From Streptomyces asoensis (GTDB taxonomy: Bacteria; Actinomycetota; Actinomycetes; Streptomycetales; Streptomycetaceae): a stretch of 64,000 nt of DNA. The stretch spans positions 2,480,001-2,544,000 of the forward strand of contig NZ_CP049838.1 of NCBI RefSeq assembly GCF_013085465.1, in the 5' to 3' direction. This document shows positions 37,116 to 45,836 of this stretch, in pieces (positions within the stretch are counted from its first letter, which is position 1; each line of letters opens with the position of its first letter). The translations under genes and the position numbers were made by a program. The notes under the pieces are model-generated. The model was given only the letters and a program-made list of their open reading frames with translations. It did no database searches and was not told the DNA's origin.

Positions 37116-39062
37116 ATGAGTGCCGGCACGGGTGTCGAAGGCAGTGGGAGCGCGGCGCGCGGCAGGGGCGTGCCGTGGATCGACGTGCTGCTGGCCGCCG
37201 TCGCGGCGGTGAGCTGGGCGCTGATCGGGATGGCCGGGACGGCGGCGCTGGGGCTGCACCTCCTGGAGGCGGACTCCGCGGGCTCGTTGGGCCCGATGAC
37301 GGCCGCGGTGGTGGCCCTGGCCGCCGGGGGCTCGGTGACTCCGTCGGGCGATGTGTCCGCTTTCGGGCTCACGGGCGCGGAGGCGAACACGGCCATCGAG
37401 ATCACGCCACTGGGTGTGGGCCTGGTGGGCGCGCTGCTGCTGTCGTGGTTCTTCCTGCGGTCCCTGCGGACGGCGGGAGTTGTGATCGCTCCGGCCGAAC
37501 TCCTCGCGCGCGTCGGCTCGGTGGTCGCGCTGTACGTGGCGATGCTCGGCGGACTGGCCTGGGCGGGGCACGACGTCATCACGCTCGACGGGGGTGCGCT
37601 GGGGTTGGACGACCTGCCCGGCGGCGGTGGGGGCGGTGGCGGTGGCGGCCTGGAGATCCCCGGGCTCGGGGACATCGGCGGACTGCTGCCCGACCGGCTC
37701 GGCGACCTCGTCGACGCGAAGGCCGCGGTCGGCTTCACCGTCGACACGGCGCCCACGCTGCTCGGCGGCCTCGGCTGGTCCCTCGGCATCCTGCTGATCG
37801 CGCTGCTGGCCTCGCGCCGTACGCCGCTGCCGGGCGGCTGGGAGGCGGTGCACCGTGTGGTGCGGCCGGCGGTGTCCGCCGTGGTGACCGTGCTGCTGGT
37901 GGCCGTGGCGGCCGGGTTCGCCGCGGCGGCGTACGCGGCGATCGGCGACGACCATCCCCGGCGGATCGCGGGGGCGGCGCTGCTCGGCGCGCCGAACGGG
38001 GTCTGGCTGGGCATCCCGATCGGCCTGTTCGTCCCCTGGGACGGACGGGCGACGGGCGCGCTGACGAGCGTCCTCCCGGACCCGCTGGACGATCTGCTGG
38101 GCGTCGGCACCGAGCAGTCGGTGACGCTGGGCCGCCTCGCGGAGCTGGACGGACGGGTGTGGCTGCTGGGTGTGGCGGCGGCGCTGATGATGCTGCTGGC
38201 GGGGGTGCTGGCGGCGGTGCGGACGCCGGTGGGGTCGCCGGGGTTTCAGCCGGACTCGAGGGCCGGGTCGGGGGCGGGGTCCGAGGGCCGGGGCGGGCGC
38301 GGGGCCGGTGCGGTCGGGTTCGCCGGGCGTTGCGCCGTGCGGTTGGGGGCGGCGACCGCCGTGGCGTTGCCGTTGATCGCCTGGTTGACGAACGTGTCCG
38401 TGGACGCCTCGCTGTCCGTGCTGGGGTTCGACGCCTTCGGGGCCGGGATCGAGCTGCACGGGCACCTCGGGGCGGCGTTGCTGCTGGGTGCCGGGTGGGG
38501 CGCGGGGGCGGGGGCCGCCGGTGCGCTGCTGGCGTGGGCCACGGGCGCCGCGGGGCGGCGGGCGGCGCCACTGGCACGGAGTGACCCGAGGGGCGCCGCG
38601 GGCCCCGGCGAGGGCCGTGGGCCTTCGGGGTACCCGGGCGACCGGGCCGGGCCGTACGCGCCGGGTGCGCCCTCGTACCGGCCGCCGAATCCGGCGACCA
38701 ATCCCTATCTGCGGGTCCCGGAAGCGTTGCGGGAGTCGCGGGACGCGGGGCCGGAGCGGGCTCGGCCCGAGCGGGCCAGGGGGGACGGGAGCGGGCAGTC
38801 GAGGCCCTACGAGAGCTCCCGGCGGGCCGAGCCCCCCTCGGGCGACGGGCGGCCGCCTGCCGGGCCGCCGGGAGCGGACGACGTCTACGGCGCTCCGACG
38901 GTGGTCCGGCCGTTCGGGCCGTCTCCCCGCACACCGCGCCGGCCTCCCGGCCCGCGGCCCGGTGAGCGGCCGCCGCCCGGGCCGGAGGAGGGTCCGCCGC
39001 CTCCGCCACCGCCCCCTCCCGCTCCTCCGAGGGGCCCCAGGACGCCCGGCGGGCCGCGGTGA
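37116..39062 (+). CDS. streptophobe-family membrane protein
   Basis: The 648-residue protein matches the Streptomyces 'streptophobe' family. It has about 10 membrane helices (for example WIDVLLAAVAAVSWALIGM, VSAVVTVLLVAVAAGFAA), an extracytoplasmic Gly-rich loop (GGGGGGGGGLEIPGLGDIGG), and a conserved ITPLGVGLVGALLLSWFF segment. The C-terminal 150 residues form a cytoplasmic tail rich in Pro, Arg and Gly, ending in a Pro run. Function is unknown. It diverges from the FHA-ABC gene, so the two share a control region. Confidence 0.85.
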   Translation: MSAGTGVEGSGSAARGRGVPWIDVLLAAVAAVSWALIGMAGTAALGLHLLEADSAGSLGPMTAAVVALAAGGSVTPSGDVSAFGLTGAEANTAIEITPLGVGLVGALLLSWFFLRSLRTAGVVIAPAELLARVGSVVALYVAMLGGLAWAGHDVITLDGGALGLDDLPGGGGGGGGGGLEIPGLGDIGGLLPDRLGDLVDAKAAVGFTVDTAPTLLGGLGWSLGILLIALLASRRTPLPGGWEAVHRVVRPAVSAVVTVLLVAVAAGFAAAAYAAIGDDHPRRIAGAALLGAPNGVWLGIPIGLFVPWDGRATGALTSVLPDPLDDLLGVGTEQSVTLGRLAELDGRVWLLGVAAALMMLLAGVLAAVRTPVGSPGFQPDSRAGSGAGSEGRGGRGAGAVGFAGRCAVRLGAATAVALPLIAWLTNVSVDASLSVLGFDAFGAGIELHGHLGAALLLGAGWGAGAGAAGALLAWATGAAGRRAAPLARSDPRGAAGPGEGRGPSGYPGDRAGPYAPGAPSYRPPNPATNPYLRVPEALRESRDAGPERARPERARGDGSGQSRPYESSRRAEPPSGDGRPPAGPPGADDVYGAPTVVRPFGPSPRTPRRPPGPRPGERPPPGPEEGPPPPPPPPPAPPRGPRTPGGPR

Positions 39063-39203
39063 GCGGCGGGGTCCGAAACGCCCGCGGAACGCCCGCAGCC
39101 GACTGTTGTGGCGCGCGCCACCTCGCTGACATCCACTGTTCCCCGTCCGTCAGGCGGACCTCGGCGGCGCGCGGCACTGGGTGCCGGATACGGTGGGTAC
39201 ACC

Positions 39204-40418
39204 ATGAGCGCTTTGCAGACTTCGTCCTCTGACGTCCCCACGCTCCTTGTCAAGATCTTCGGCAAGGACAGGCCGGGCATCACGGCCGGCCTTTTCGACA
39301 CCCTCGCCGCCTTCTCCGTCGACGTGGTCGACATCGAGCAGGTCGTCACCCGAGGCCGGATGGTGCTGTGCGCGCTCGTGACCGAGCCGCCGGCCGGCCT
39401 CGAGGGAGACCTGCGGTCGACGGTCCACAGCTGGGCCGAGTCGATGAAGATGCAGGCCGAGATCATCTCCGGCATCGGTGACAACCGCCCGCGCGGCCTC
39501 GGCCGGTCACTGGTCACCGTGCTCGGGCATCCGCTCACCGCGGAGGCCACGGCAGCCGTGGCCGCGAAGATCACGAAGGCCGGCGGGAACATCGACCGTA
39601 TCTTCCGGCTCGCCAAGTACCCCGTCACCGCGGTCGAGTTCGCCGTCTCCGGTGTGGAGACCGAGCCCCTGCGCACCGCCCTGGTCACGGGCGCGGCGGC
39701 GCTGGGGGTTGACGTCGCGGTGGTGGACGCGGGCCTGTACCGGCGGGCCCAGCGGCTCGTCGTCATGGACGTCGACTCCACCCTGATCCAGGACGAGGTG
39801 ATCGAGCTCTTCGCCGCGCACGCCGGCTGCGAGGACGAGGTCGCCGAGGTGACGGCGGCCGCGATGCGTGGTGAGCTCGACTTCGAGCAGTCACTGCACG
39901 CGCGCGTGGCACTGCTGGCGGGACTGGACGCCTCGGTCGTGGACAAGGTGCGCGCCGAGGTCCGGCTGACGCCGGGTGCGCGCACGTTGATCCGGACGCT
40001 GAAGCGGCTCGGATACCAGGTGGGGGTCGTCTCCGGCGGCTTCACGCAGGTGACCGACGATCTTCAGGAGCGGCTCGGGCTGGACTTCGCGCAGGCCAAC
40101 ACGCTGGAGATCGTCGACGGCAAGCTGACGGGCCGGGTCACCGGCGAGATCGTGGACCGTGCGGGGAAGGCGCGGCTGCTGCGCCGGTTCGCGGCCGAGG
40201 CGGGCGTACCGCTCTCGCAGACCGTGGCGATCGGCGACGGCGCCAACGACCTCGACATGCTCAACGCGGCCGGTCTCGGGGTCGCCTTCAACGCCAAGCC
40301 GGTGGTGCGCGAGGCGGCGCACACGGCGGTGAACGTGCCGTTCCTGGACACCGTCCTGTATCTGCTCGGCATCACCCGTGAAGAGGTCGAGGCCGCGGAG
40401 ACGCACGACGAGCAGTAG
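39204..40418 (+). CDS. serB: phosphoserine phosphatase SerB with ACT domains
   Basis: This 404-residue protein makes L-serine from O-phosphoserine, the last step of serine synthesis. Two ACT-like domains (residues about 13-175; VKIFGKDRPGITAGLFDTLA) allow feedback control. The HAD core has nucleophile Asp189 in VMDVDSTLIQDEVIE, VVSGGFTQV and IGDGANDLDMLNAAGLGVAF. Such ACT-SerB fusions are typical of actinobacteria. ATG at 39204 precedes the conserved N-terminus. A hairpin follows the gene. Confidence 0.95.
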   Translation: MSALQTSSSDVPTLLVKIFGKDRPGITAGLFDTLAAFSVDVVDIEQVVTRGRMVLCALVTEPPAGLEGDLRSTVHSWAESMKMQAEIISGIGDNRPRGLGRSLVTVLGHPLTAEATAAVAAKITKAGGNIDRIFRLAKYPVTAVEFAVSGVETEPLRTALVTGAAALGVDVAVVDAGLYRRAQRLVVMDVDSTLIQDEVIELFAAHAGCEDEVAEVTAAAMRGELDFEQSLHARVALLAGLDASVVDKVRAEVRLTPGARTLIRTLKRLGYQVGVVSGGFTQVTDDLQERLGLDFAQANTLEIVDGKLTGRVTGEIVDRAGKARLLRRFAAEAGVPLSQTVAIGDGANDLDMLNAAGLGVAFNAKPVVREAAHTAVNVPFLDTVLYLLGITREEVEAAETHDEQ

Positions 40419-40484
40419 CCCCGCACGGGCGTGGCGAAGACACGGGGGCACCGGCGCACGGCCGCGCGGGCCCCGATGGACGGA

Positions 40485-40517
40485 GAGGGCCCGGCACCAG
40501 AGCGGTGCCGGGCCCTC
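40485..40517. terminator. bidirectional hairpin terminator
   Basis: A perfect 14-bp stem (40485-40498 with 40504-40517) with a 5-nt loop lies between the convergent serB and sixA-like genes. Confidence 0.82.
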
Positions 40518-40533
40518 GCGTGTGCCGGGTGGG

Positions 40534-41052
40534 TCACTCGGAGGGCGCCCAGTAGTCGATCAGTGTGGCCACACCCGGCTCCAGGGACTTCCAGGAGCCG
40601 TCGAAGGAGACGACGGCGAAGGCGGCGGCCGGGAACCCGCGGCGGCGCATCCGCTCGCCGGCGTCGCCGTCGCTGCGGCCGGAGAGGATGTCGGCGAGAC
40701 CCTGGATGCCCGGGTTGTGGCCGATCAGGACGACGTCACGCACGTCGTCGGGTGTTTCGTTGAGCAGCGCGATCAGCTCACCCGGCGAGGCCTCGTAGAT
40801 CCGCTCCTCGTAGACGGTTTTCGGCCGCTGTGGGAACTCCTGGACGGCGAGCTTCCACGTCTCGCGGGTGCGGGTCGCGGTGGAGCAGACGGCCAGGTCG
40901 ATGGGGATGCCGCTGTCGACCAGCTTGCGTCCGGCGACGGCGGCCTCCTTGCGGCCCCGCTCAGCGAGCGGACGCTCATGGTCGGTCACCTGCGGCCAGT
41001 CGGCTTTCGCATGGCGGAAGAGGACGATCCTGCGGGGTTCTGCGACGCTCAT
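40534..41052 (-). CDS. SixA-like histidine phosphatase family protein
   Basis: This 172-residue protein has the RHG motif as LFRHAKADW (catalytic His), the arginine in STATRTRETW, and the second His in VVLIGHNPGIQGLAD. SixA removes phosphate from phosphohistidine in phosphorelay proteins; other members dephosphorylate small molecules. It has no signal peptide. It is flanked by the serB terminator and a short membrane-protein gene, which gives no pathway hint. Confidence 0.88.
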   Translation of the reverse strand: MSVAEPRRIVLFRHAKADWPQVTDHERPLAERGRKEAAVAGRKLVDSGIPIDLAVCSTATRTRETWKLAVQEFPQRPKTVYEERIYEASPGELIALLNETPDDVRDVVLIGHNPGIQGLADILSGRSDGDAGERMRRRGFPAAAFAVVSFDGSWKSLEPGVATLIDYWAPSE

Positions 41053-41131
41053 GAGTCCCAGCTTCGCATGAAACAGGCCATGGGGCGCAGGGAGTTGACA
41101 TGCGGCTTCACCAGCGGTCCTGAGCTCCGCC

Positions 41132-41338
41132 CTAGCGGGTGACCAGCTGTTGCACGCGCTCGACGAGGTGGGTGATCGCCGGGTCGCCGGTGGCCGCGTG
41201 GGCGTCGGCGGGGTTCAGTATCAGCACCAGCAGGGTGATGAAGGCGAGCGTCGGGAGGGCGAGGGCCCACCAGGGCAGCCAGGTGTCGACGCCGCCCGAG
41301 GTGGCCGGGTGGGGCCGGGTGTGCGTAGGGGCCGACAT
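41132..41338 (-). CDS. small single-pass membrane protein
   Basis: This 68-residue protein has a hydrophilic N-terminus with His (TRPHPATSGGVDTWLPWW), one membrane helix (ALALPTLAFITLLVLILN) and a short helix (HLVERVQQLV). The HAAT segment after the helix faintly recalls CbtB-type cobalt proteins, but no CbtA is nearby, so I do not call it that. ATG at 41338 follows GGAGG 7 nt upstream; a longer frame to 41404 lacks a ribosome site. Confidence 0.65.
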   Translation of the reverse strand: MSAPTHTRPHPATSGGVDTWLPWWALALPTLAFITLLVLILNPADAHAATGDPAITHLVERVQQLVTR

Positions 41339-41404
41339 GGGTGCCTCCGCTGTCTTCGAGTGGTCCGTGGACCTTGGCAGGTGATCCGCGTCCTGCGGCC
41401 ACAC

Positions 41405-41599
41405 CTCGAAGTTACGGAATCGGCGGCCCTCAACCCATCCGGTGATCCACCCACTTGACCCTGACCCTCACCCCCTAGGGGACAGGGGGGTTAACCCCAC
41501 CCCGGCGCTCGGACGGGATCGCGGCAGGGCCGATTCGGCCGGTCGTCGCGGCCGGGGCGTCACGGCGCCAGGGCGTCAGGACGTCAGGGCGTCACGGCG
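41405..41599. other. spacer with palindromes and GCGTCA repeats
   Basis: The spacer holds two perfect palindromes, CCCCTAGGGG (41472-41481) and GGGGTTAACCCC (41487-41498), possible operators for the small membrane protein downstream. A run of degenerate repeats built on GGCGTCA (41557-41602) reaches into the stop codon of the SGM_5486-type gene. No other gene is visible. Confidence 0.5.
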
Positions 41600-41716
41600 T
41601 CAGGGCGAGGCGATGGTCGCGATGACGGCGATGACGACGAAGATGGCGAAGAACGAGCCGAAGACGATCAGCATCTTCTTCTGACCGTTCTGGGGGTTCG
41701 GGTCGAGCAATGGCAT
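41600..41716 (-). CDS. SGM_5486 family transporter-associated small protein
   Basis: This 38-residue protein (MPLLDPNPQNGQKKMLIVFG, then SFFAIFVVIAVIATIASP) is one membrane helix after a polar N-terminus. It matches a very short Streptomyces family named for its position next to CynX/NimT-type MFS genes. It starts 43 bp after the MFS stop, on the same strand, so it is likely co-transcribed and may be an accessory peptide of that transporter. It is easily missed because of its size. Confidence 0.8.
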   Translation of the reverse strand: MPLLDPNPQNGQKKMLIVFGSFFAIFVVIAVIATIASP

Positions 41717-41759
41717 ACGGCAAGTCTCGCACCCCGCGTCCCCGCGATGCCCCCGGGGG

Positions 41760-43088
41760 TCAGCGGGCGGCCTCCTCCTCCACCGTGCGGTCCCGGCCGG
41801 CCAGGACGCCCACGACCGTCTGGGGGACCATCAGGGCCGCCATGAGCGCGAGGGGCAGGCCCCATCCGCCGCTGTGCTGGTAGAGCACCCCTACGAGGAG
41901 CGGGCCGGGGATGGAGATCAGATAGCCGGTGCTCTGCGCGAACGCCGACAGCTGAGCCACACCCGCGCCGGTCCTGGCACGCATCCCGACCATCGTGAGG
42001 GCCAGCGGGAAGGCGCAGTTGGCGATGCCGAGCAGCAGGGCCCAGGCCCAGGCGCCGCCGGCCGGCGCGAGGTACAGGCCGGCGTAGCCGACGAGGCCGC
42101 AGCCGCCGAGCGCGAGCACGATCGGGCCCTGGTGCGGCAACCGGGTGGCGACGCGCGGGATGACGAAGGCCAGCGGCACGCCCATCGCCATCGTCACGGC
42201 GAGGAGCAGCCCGGCCGTGCTCGCGGGCACCCCGGCGTCCCGGAAGATCTGCGGCATCCAGCCCATGGTGATGTACGCGGCGGTGGCCTGGAGGCCGAAG
42301 AACACGGCGAGCGCCCAGGCGGTACGGCTGCGGGTGATGCACAGCGGGGCGGCCGACGACTGCGGCACGCGCGCGTGGGCCTGCCGGGCGGGCCGCGGGC
42401 CCCGCTCCTGCCGCTCCCCCTCCGTACGCGCGCCGCCCGGTGCCGTCCCGCGGTCCCGCGCGAGCGGCAGCCAGGGCAGGACGGCCGCCGCCGCCAGGCC
42501 CGCCCACAGCGCGAGGCCGGTCTGCCAACTGCCGCCCAGCGCCTCGGTCATGGGCACGGTGATCGCGGCGGCGGTGGCGGTGCCGAGGGCGAGGGCCATC
42601 GAGTACAGGCCGGTCATGGTGCCGACCCGGTCGGGGAAGTGGCGCTTGACGATGACCGGCATCAGGACGTTGCTGACGGCGATGCCCATGAGGGCGAGGG
42701 CGCTGGCGGCGAGGAACCCCGCCGTGCCGCCCGCGTAGGGGCGCAGGAGCAGTCCCGCCGTGATGGCGGTCATGCCGGCGCACACCACCGCGCCCGGCCC
42801 GAAGCGGCGGGCGAGACGGGGTGCCATGACGCCGAAGACGGCGAAGCAGAGCGGGGGCACGGAGGTGAGGAGCCCGGCCACGCTGCCGCTCATGCCGAGT
42901 CCGTCGCGCACCTCTTCGAGGAGGGCTCCGAGGCTCGTGATGGCGGGCCGGAGGTTGAGGGCGGCCAGCACGATGCCGACGACGAGCAGCCGTGTGCCCC
43001 ACGCGCGGGTGACCGTTCGCGGGGGCTCGCCCGTCGCCGAGGTGCGTAGGGGCGGGGGTGTCGTCGTCCGGGTCTGCTCGCTGGCCAT
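41760..43088 (-). CDS. CynX/NimT-type MFS transporter
   Basis: This 442-residue MFS protein has 12 predicted helices. Motifs typical of the CynX/NimT subfamily include LNLRPAITSLGALLEEVRDG, FAVFGVMAPRLARRFGPGAV, and VSNVLMPVIVKRHFPDRVGT. Relatives carry cyanate, 2-nitroimidazole or other small organics. The start is uncertain: ATG at 43088 is used, but 43097 and 43100 are possible. The divergent GntR regulator and the palindrome at 43103 suggest local regulation by ligand. Confidence 0.9.
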   Translation of the reverse strand: MASEQTRTTTPPPLRTSATGEPPRTVTRAWGTRLLVVGIVLAALNLRPAITSLGALLEEVRDGLGMSGSVAGLLTSVPPLCFAVFGVMAPRLARRFGPGAVVCAGMTAITAGLLLRPYAGGTAGFLAASALALMGIAVSNVLMPVIVKRHFPDRVGTMTGLYSMALALGTATAAAITVPMTEALGGSWQTGLALWAGLAAAAVLPWLPLARDRGTAPGGARTEGERQERGPRPARQAHARVPQSSAAPLCITRSRTAWALAVFFGLQATAAYITMGWMPQIFRDAGVPASTAGLLLAVTMAMGVPLAFVIPRVATRLPHQGPIVLALGGCGLVGYAGLYLAPAGGAWAWALLLGIANCAFPLALTMVGMRARTGAGVAQLSAFAQSTGYLISIPGPLLVGVLYQHSGGWGLPLALMAALMVPQTVVGVLAGRDRTVEEEAAR

Positions 43089-43102
43089 GCCGACCATCAT
43101 AG

Positions 43103-43117
43103 AATCATGGGATGATT
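43103..43117. promoter_or_regulatory. candidate GntR/FadR operator between MFS and regulator genes
   Basis: AATCATGGGATGATT is a perfect inverted repeat (6-bp arms, 3-bp centre), A/T-rich in a GC-rich setting. It sits 15 bp from the MFS start and 54 bp from the regulator start, where one dimer could control both directions. Confidence 0.6.
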
Positions 43118-43170
43118 GGTTGTCCATGCCCGGGTTCCCCTCGGCCGCCCCACCCGTGCGAAGGTGTGCC

Positions 43171-43860
43171 ATGCCCCTGAGCCATCCCCGCCGCTCGGCG
43201 CTGTCCGAGCAGGTCATCGCCGCGCTGCGCACCCAGATCACCTCGGGCGAGTGGCCGGTCGGCGCACGCATCCCCACGGAACCCGAGCTGGTCGAAGAGC
43301 TGGGTGTCGCCCGCAACACGGTTCGGGAGGCCGTGCGGGCGCTCGCGCACAACGGACTGCTGGACATCAGGCAGGGCTCGGGGACCTACGTCGTGGCGAC
43401 CAGCGAGCTGGCGGGCGTGATGCACCGCCGCTTCGCCGACGCCGACCCCGGACACATCGCCGAGCTGCGCGCCACGCTGGAGTCGAGCGCGGCGAAGCTG
43501 GCGGCCGGGCGGCGCACGGAGAAGGACCTCAAGCAGCTGGACGCGCTCCTCGTGCGGCGCGAGGAGGCCTGGGACTCGGGCGACACGGAGGCGTTCGTGA
43601 CAGCGGACGCGACCTTCCACCTGGCGGTGGTGGCGGCCTCCCACAACGACGTCATGACCGCGATGTACGCGGACCTCGGCGACGTGCTGCGGGACTGGCT
43701 GCGCGAGGACGTCGGCGAGGAGCTGACGCCGGAGACGTACATGGACCACACCCGGCTGGTGGACGCGATCCGCGCGGGCGACGCGGAGGCCGCCGCCGTC
43801 GAGGCGGCCGGCTACCCCCTGCTGTGCCGGCCCGGACGGTTCACAACTTCTGGTGGCTGA
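43171..43860 (+). CDS. FadR/GntR-family transcriptional regulator (FCD)
   Basis: This 229-residue regulator has an N-terminal winged HTH (LSEQVIAALRTQITSGEWPV, then VEELGVARNTVREAVRAL, IRQGSGTYVV). An all-helical FCD ligand domain follows, with metal-site residues in DATFHLAVVAASHND and HTRLVDAIRAGDAEAA. ATG at 43171 follows AAGG. Its last codons overlap the convergent secreted-protein gene by 20 bp, and its C-terminal end (PLLCRPGRFTTSGG) is short after the final helix. Confidence 0.9.
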   Translation: MPLSHPRRSALSEQVIAALRTQITSGEWPVGARIPTEPELVEELGVARNTVREAVRALAHNGLLDIRQGSGTYVVATSELAGVMHRRFADADPGHIAELRATLESSAAKLAAGRRTEKDLKQLDALLVRREEAWDSGDTEAFVTADATFHLAVVAASHNDVMTAMYADLGDVLRDWLREDVGEELTPETYMDHTRLVDAIRAGDAEAAAVEAAGYPLLCRPGRFTTSGG

Positions 43861-44194
43861 CCCAGGCCGAGCGGACCTCCTTCCAGCAGCGGCCGGTGAG
43901 CCGTACGGTCTGCGCGGGGCCCGCGTCGGCGGGGGTGCCGTCGGTGTCGAGATCCCACCAGCGGTCGCACTCGATGTGCAGGCGGACGCGGTCGGTGTCG
44001 GCGTAGGGGTTGTGGCAGTAGGCGACGACGCGGGAACCGCGGACATCGGTGCGGCACTCCGCGCCGAACGGCTCCTCGGGTGCGGCGGTGGCCTGCCGGG
44101 CCGCCACGCGCGCGTGGGGCAACGCGTCGTACGGCAGCGACAGGACGAGACAGACGGCGACGGTCACTGGGGCCAGGCTGCGAGACAGGCGCAC
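43841..44194 (-). CDS. small secreted protein, four cysteines
   Basis: This 117-residue precursor starts with a signal peptide (RLSRSLAPVTVAVCLVLSLP). The mature part is about 85 residues with Cys in ECRTDVRGSRVVAYCHNPYA, HIECDRWWDLDTD and GRCWKEVRSAW, an even number that could form two disulfides. I know no function. GTG at 44194 has AGGAGG 8 nt upstream. It looks like an ordinary Streptomyces small secreted protein. Confidence 0.72.
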   Translation of the reverse strand: MRLSRSLAPVTVAVCLVLSLPYDALPHARVAARQATAAPEEPFGAECRTDVRGSRVVAYCHNPYADTDRVRLHIECDRWWDLDTDGTPADAGPAQTVRLTGRCWKEVRSAWVSHQKL

Positions 44195-44301
44195 AAAGGG
44201 ACCTCCTCGGCCGTGCTGGGGAGGAAAGCGCGGTAAGGAACCCGCACTTCAGAGTGCCTTGCCGGGACACTCCCCCGCCTGGCCGGGTGAGCCGAACGGG
44301 T

Positions 44302-44342
44302 GACGCCCCGCTCCCCGCGCGCGGGCGGAGGAACGGGGCGTC
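44302..44342. terminator. hairpin terminator after fabI
   Basis: A 9-bp outer stem (44302-44310 with 44334-44342) plus a 4-bp inner stem with a 3-nt bulge lies 17 bp past the fabI stop. Confidence 0.65.
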
Positions 44343-44358
44343 GACGGCGTGTCGGTGA

Positions 44359-45126
44359 TCAGGCTCCGATGGCGTGCAGGCCGCCGTCGACGTGCACGAT
44401 CTCGCCCGTGGTCTTCGGGAACCAGTCGCTCAGCAGGGCGACCACACCGCGGCCGGCCGGCCCGGGGTCGTTGAGGTCCCACTCCAGCGGGGAGCGGTCG
44501 TCCCACACCGAGGCCAGCTCGGAGAAGCCCGGGATGGACTTGGCCGCCATGGAACCGATGGGACCGGCGGAGACCAGGTTGCAGCGGATGTTCTGCTTGC
44601 CCAGGTCACGCGCCATGTAGCGGCTGGTGGCCTCCAGGGCCGCCTTGGCGGGGCCCATCCAGTCGTACTGCGGCCAGGCGAACGAGGCGTCGAAGGTGAG
44701 GCCGACGACCGAGCCGCCGTTCTGCATCAGCGGCAGACAGGCCATGGTGAGCGACTTCAGGGAGAACGCCGAGACGTGCATGGCCGTGGCGACCGACTCG
44801 AACGGCGTGTTGAGGAAGTTGCCGCCCATGGCGTCCTGCGGCGCGAAGCCGATGGAGTGCACGACGCCGTCGAGACCGCCGAGCTCCTCGCCGACGATGT
44901 CGGCCAGCCGGCCGAGGTGCTCGTCGTTCGTCACGTCGAGCTCGATGACCTTGGTGGGCTTCGGCAGCTTCTTGGCGATGCGCTCGGTCAGCGTGGGCCG
45001 CGGGAACGCGGTCAGGATGATCTCGGCACCCTGCTCCTGGGCCAGCTTGGCGGTGTGGAAGGCGATGGAGGACTCCAGCAGCACGCCGGTGATCAGGACG
45101 CGCTTGCCCTCGAGAATTCCGCTCAT
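44359..45126 (-). CDS. fabI: enoyl-ACP reductase (NADH), FabI/InhA type
   Basis: This 255-residue protein catalyses the last step of each fatty-acid elongation cycle, reducing trans-2-enoyl-ACP. It has the FabI Rossmann motif ITGVLLESSIAFHTAKLAQE, VVHSIGFAPQDAMGG, and the Tyr-x6-Lys pair (Tyr154, Lys161) in FAWPQYDWMGPAKAA, closest to mycobacterial InhA. It is the triclosan/isoniazid-class target. It begins 5 bp after the fabG stop, so the two genes form one operon, as in mycobacteria (mabA-inhA). Confidence 0.96.
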   Translation of the reverse strand: MSGILEGKRVLITGVLLESSIAFHTAKLAQEQGAEIILTAFPRPTLTERIAKKLPKPTKVIELDVTNDEHLGRLADIVGEELGGLDGVVHSIGFAPQDAMGGNFLNTPFESVATAMHVSAFSLKSLTMACLPLMQNGGSVVGLTFDASFAWPQYDWMGPAKAALEATSRYMARDLGKQNIRCNLVSAGPIGSMAAKSIPGFSELASVWDDRSPLEWDLNDPGPAGRGVVALLSDWFPKTTGEIVHVDGGLHAIGA

Positions 45127-45131
45127 GGTGA

Positions 45132-45836
45132 TCAGTGACCCATTCCCAGTCCGCCGTCAACGGGAATGACGGCTCCAGTGATGTACGAGGCGTCGTCCGA
45201 GGCGAGGAACCGCACCGTCGCGGCGATCTCCTCCGGCTGCGCGTACCGGCCGAGCGGGACCTGCGAGACGATGCCCGCGCGCTGCTCGTCGGTGAGCACC
45301 TTGGTCATGTCGGTGTCGACGAAGCCGGGCGCGACGACGTTGAAGGTGATGTTGCGCGAACCCAGCTCACGGGCGAGGGAACGCGCGAAGCCGACCAGGG
45401 CGGCCTTGGAGGCGGCGTAGTTCGCCTGCCCGGCGGAGCCGAGCAGTCCCACGACCGAGGAGATCAGGACGACACGGCCCTTCTTGGCGCGCAGCATGGC
45501 GCGGTTCGCGCGCTTGACCACGCGGAAGGTACCGGTGAGGTTGGTGTCGATGACCGAGGTGAAGTCCTCCTCGGACATGCGCATCAGGAGCTGGTCCTTG
45601 GTGACGCCGGCGTTGGCGATCAGAACCTCGACGGGGCCGTGCTCGGCCTCGATCTCCTTGTAGGCCTGCTCCACCTGCTCGGAGTCGGTGATGTCGCACT
45701 TGACCGCGAAGAAGCCGGCCGGTGGCTCGCCCGAGCGGTAAGTGATCGCGACCTTGTCGCCGGCATCGGCGAACGCGCGGGCGATGGCGAGGCCGATGCC
45801 CCGGTTTCCTCCGGTGACGAGAACCGAGCGGCTCAA
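45132..45836 (-). CDS. fabG: 3-oxoacyl-ACP reductase FabG
   Basis: This 234-residue SDR reduces 3-oxoacyl-ACP with NADPH. It has VTGGNRGIGLAIARAF, LIANAGVTKDQLLMRM, the catalytic triad in ISSVVGLLGSAGQANYAASK (Ser127, Tyr140, Lys144) and VAPGFVDTDM. The TTG start at 45836 is favoured by AAAGGG 7-8 nt upstream; a longer frame begins at 45935 but is not supported. It heads the fabG-fabI operon, homologous to mabA-inhA. Confidence 0.95.
   Translation of the reverse strand: MSRSVLVTGGNRGIGLAIARAFADAGDKVAITYRSGEPPAGFFAVKCDITDSEQVEQAYKEIEAEHGPVEVLIANAGVTKDQLLMRMSEEDFTSVIDTNLTGTFRVVKRANRAMLRAKKGRVVLISSVVGLLGSAGQANYAASKAALVGFARSLARELGSRNITFNVVAPGFVDTDMTKVLTDEQRAGIVSQVPLGRYAQPEEIAATVRFLASDDASYITGAVIPVDGGLGMGH

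Noticed and set aside
37735..39177. Long minus-strand frame opposite the streptophobe gene
   Set aside because: It is Pro/Arg/Ala low complexity with no domain. The plus-strand protein matches a known family, so this is a shadow.
41132..41338. CbtB cobalt-transport protein
   Set aside because: Only size and one His segment resemble it; there is no CbtA or cobalamin gene nearby.
41472..41481. CCCCTAGGGG as a CsoR copper-repressor site
   Set aside because: The core is similar to described CsoR sites, but the flanking TA/AT pairs are missing and no copper gene follows.
43800..43860. Frameshift at the end of the GntR gene
   Set aside because: The last helix is complete and the stop overlaps the convergent gene as in many compact Streptomyces ends. 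The short tail alone is not evidence of a break.
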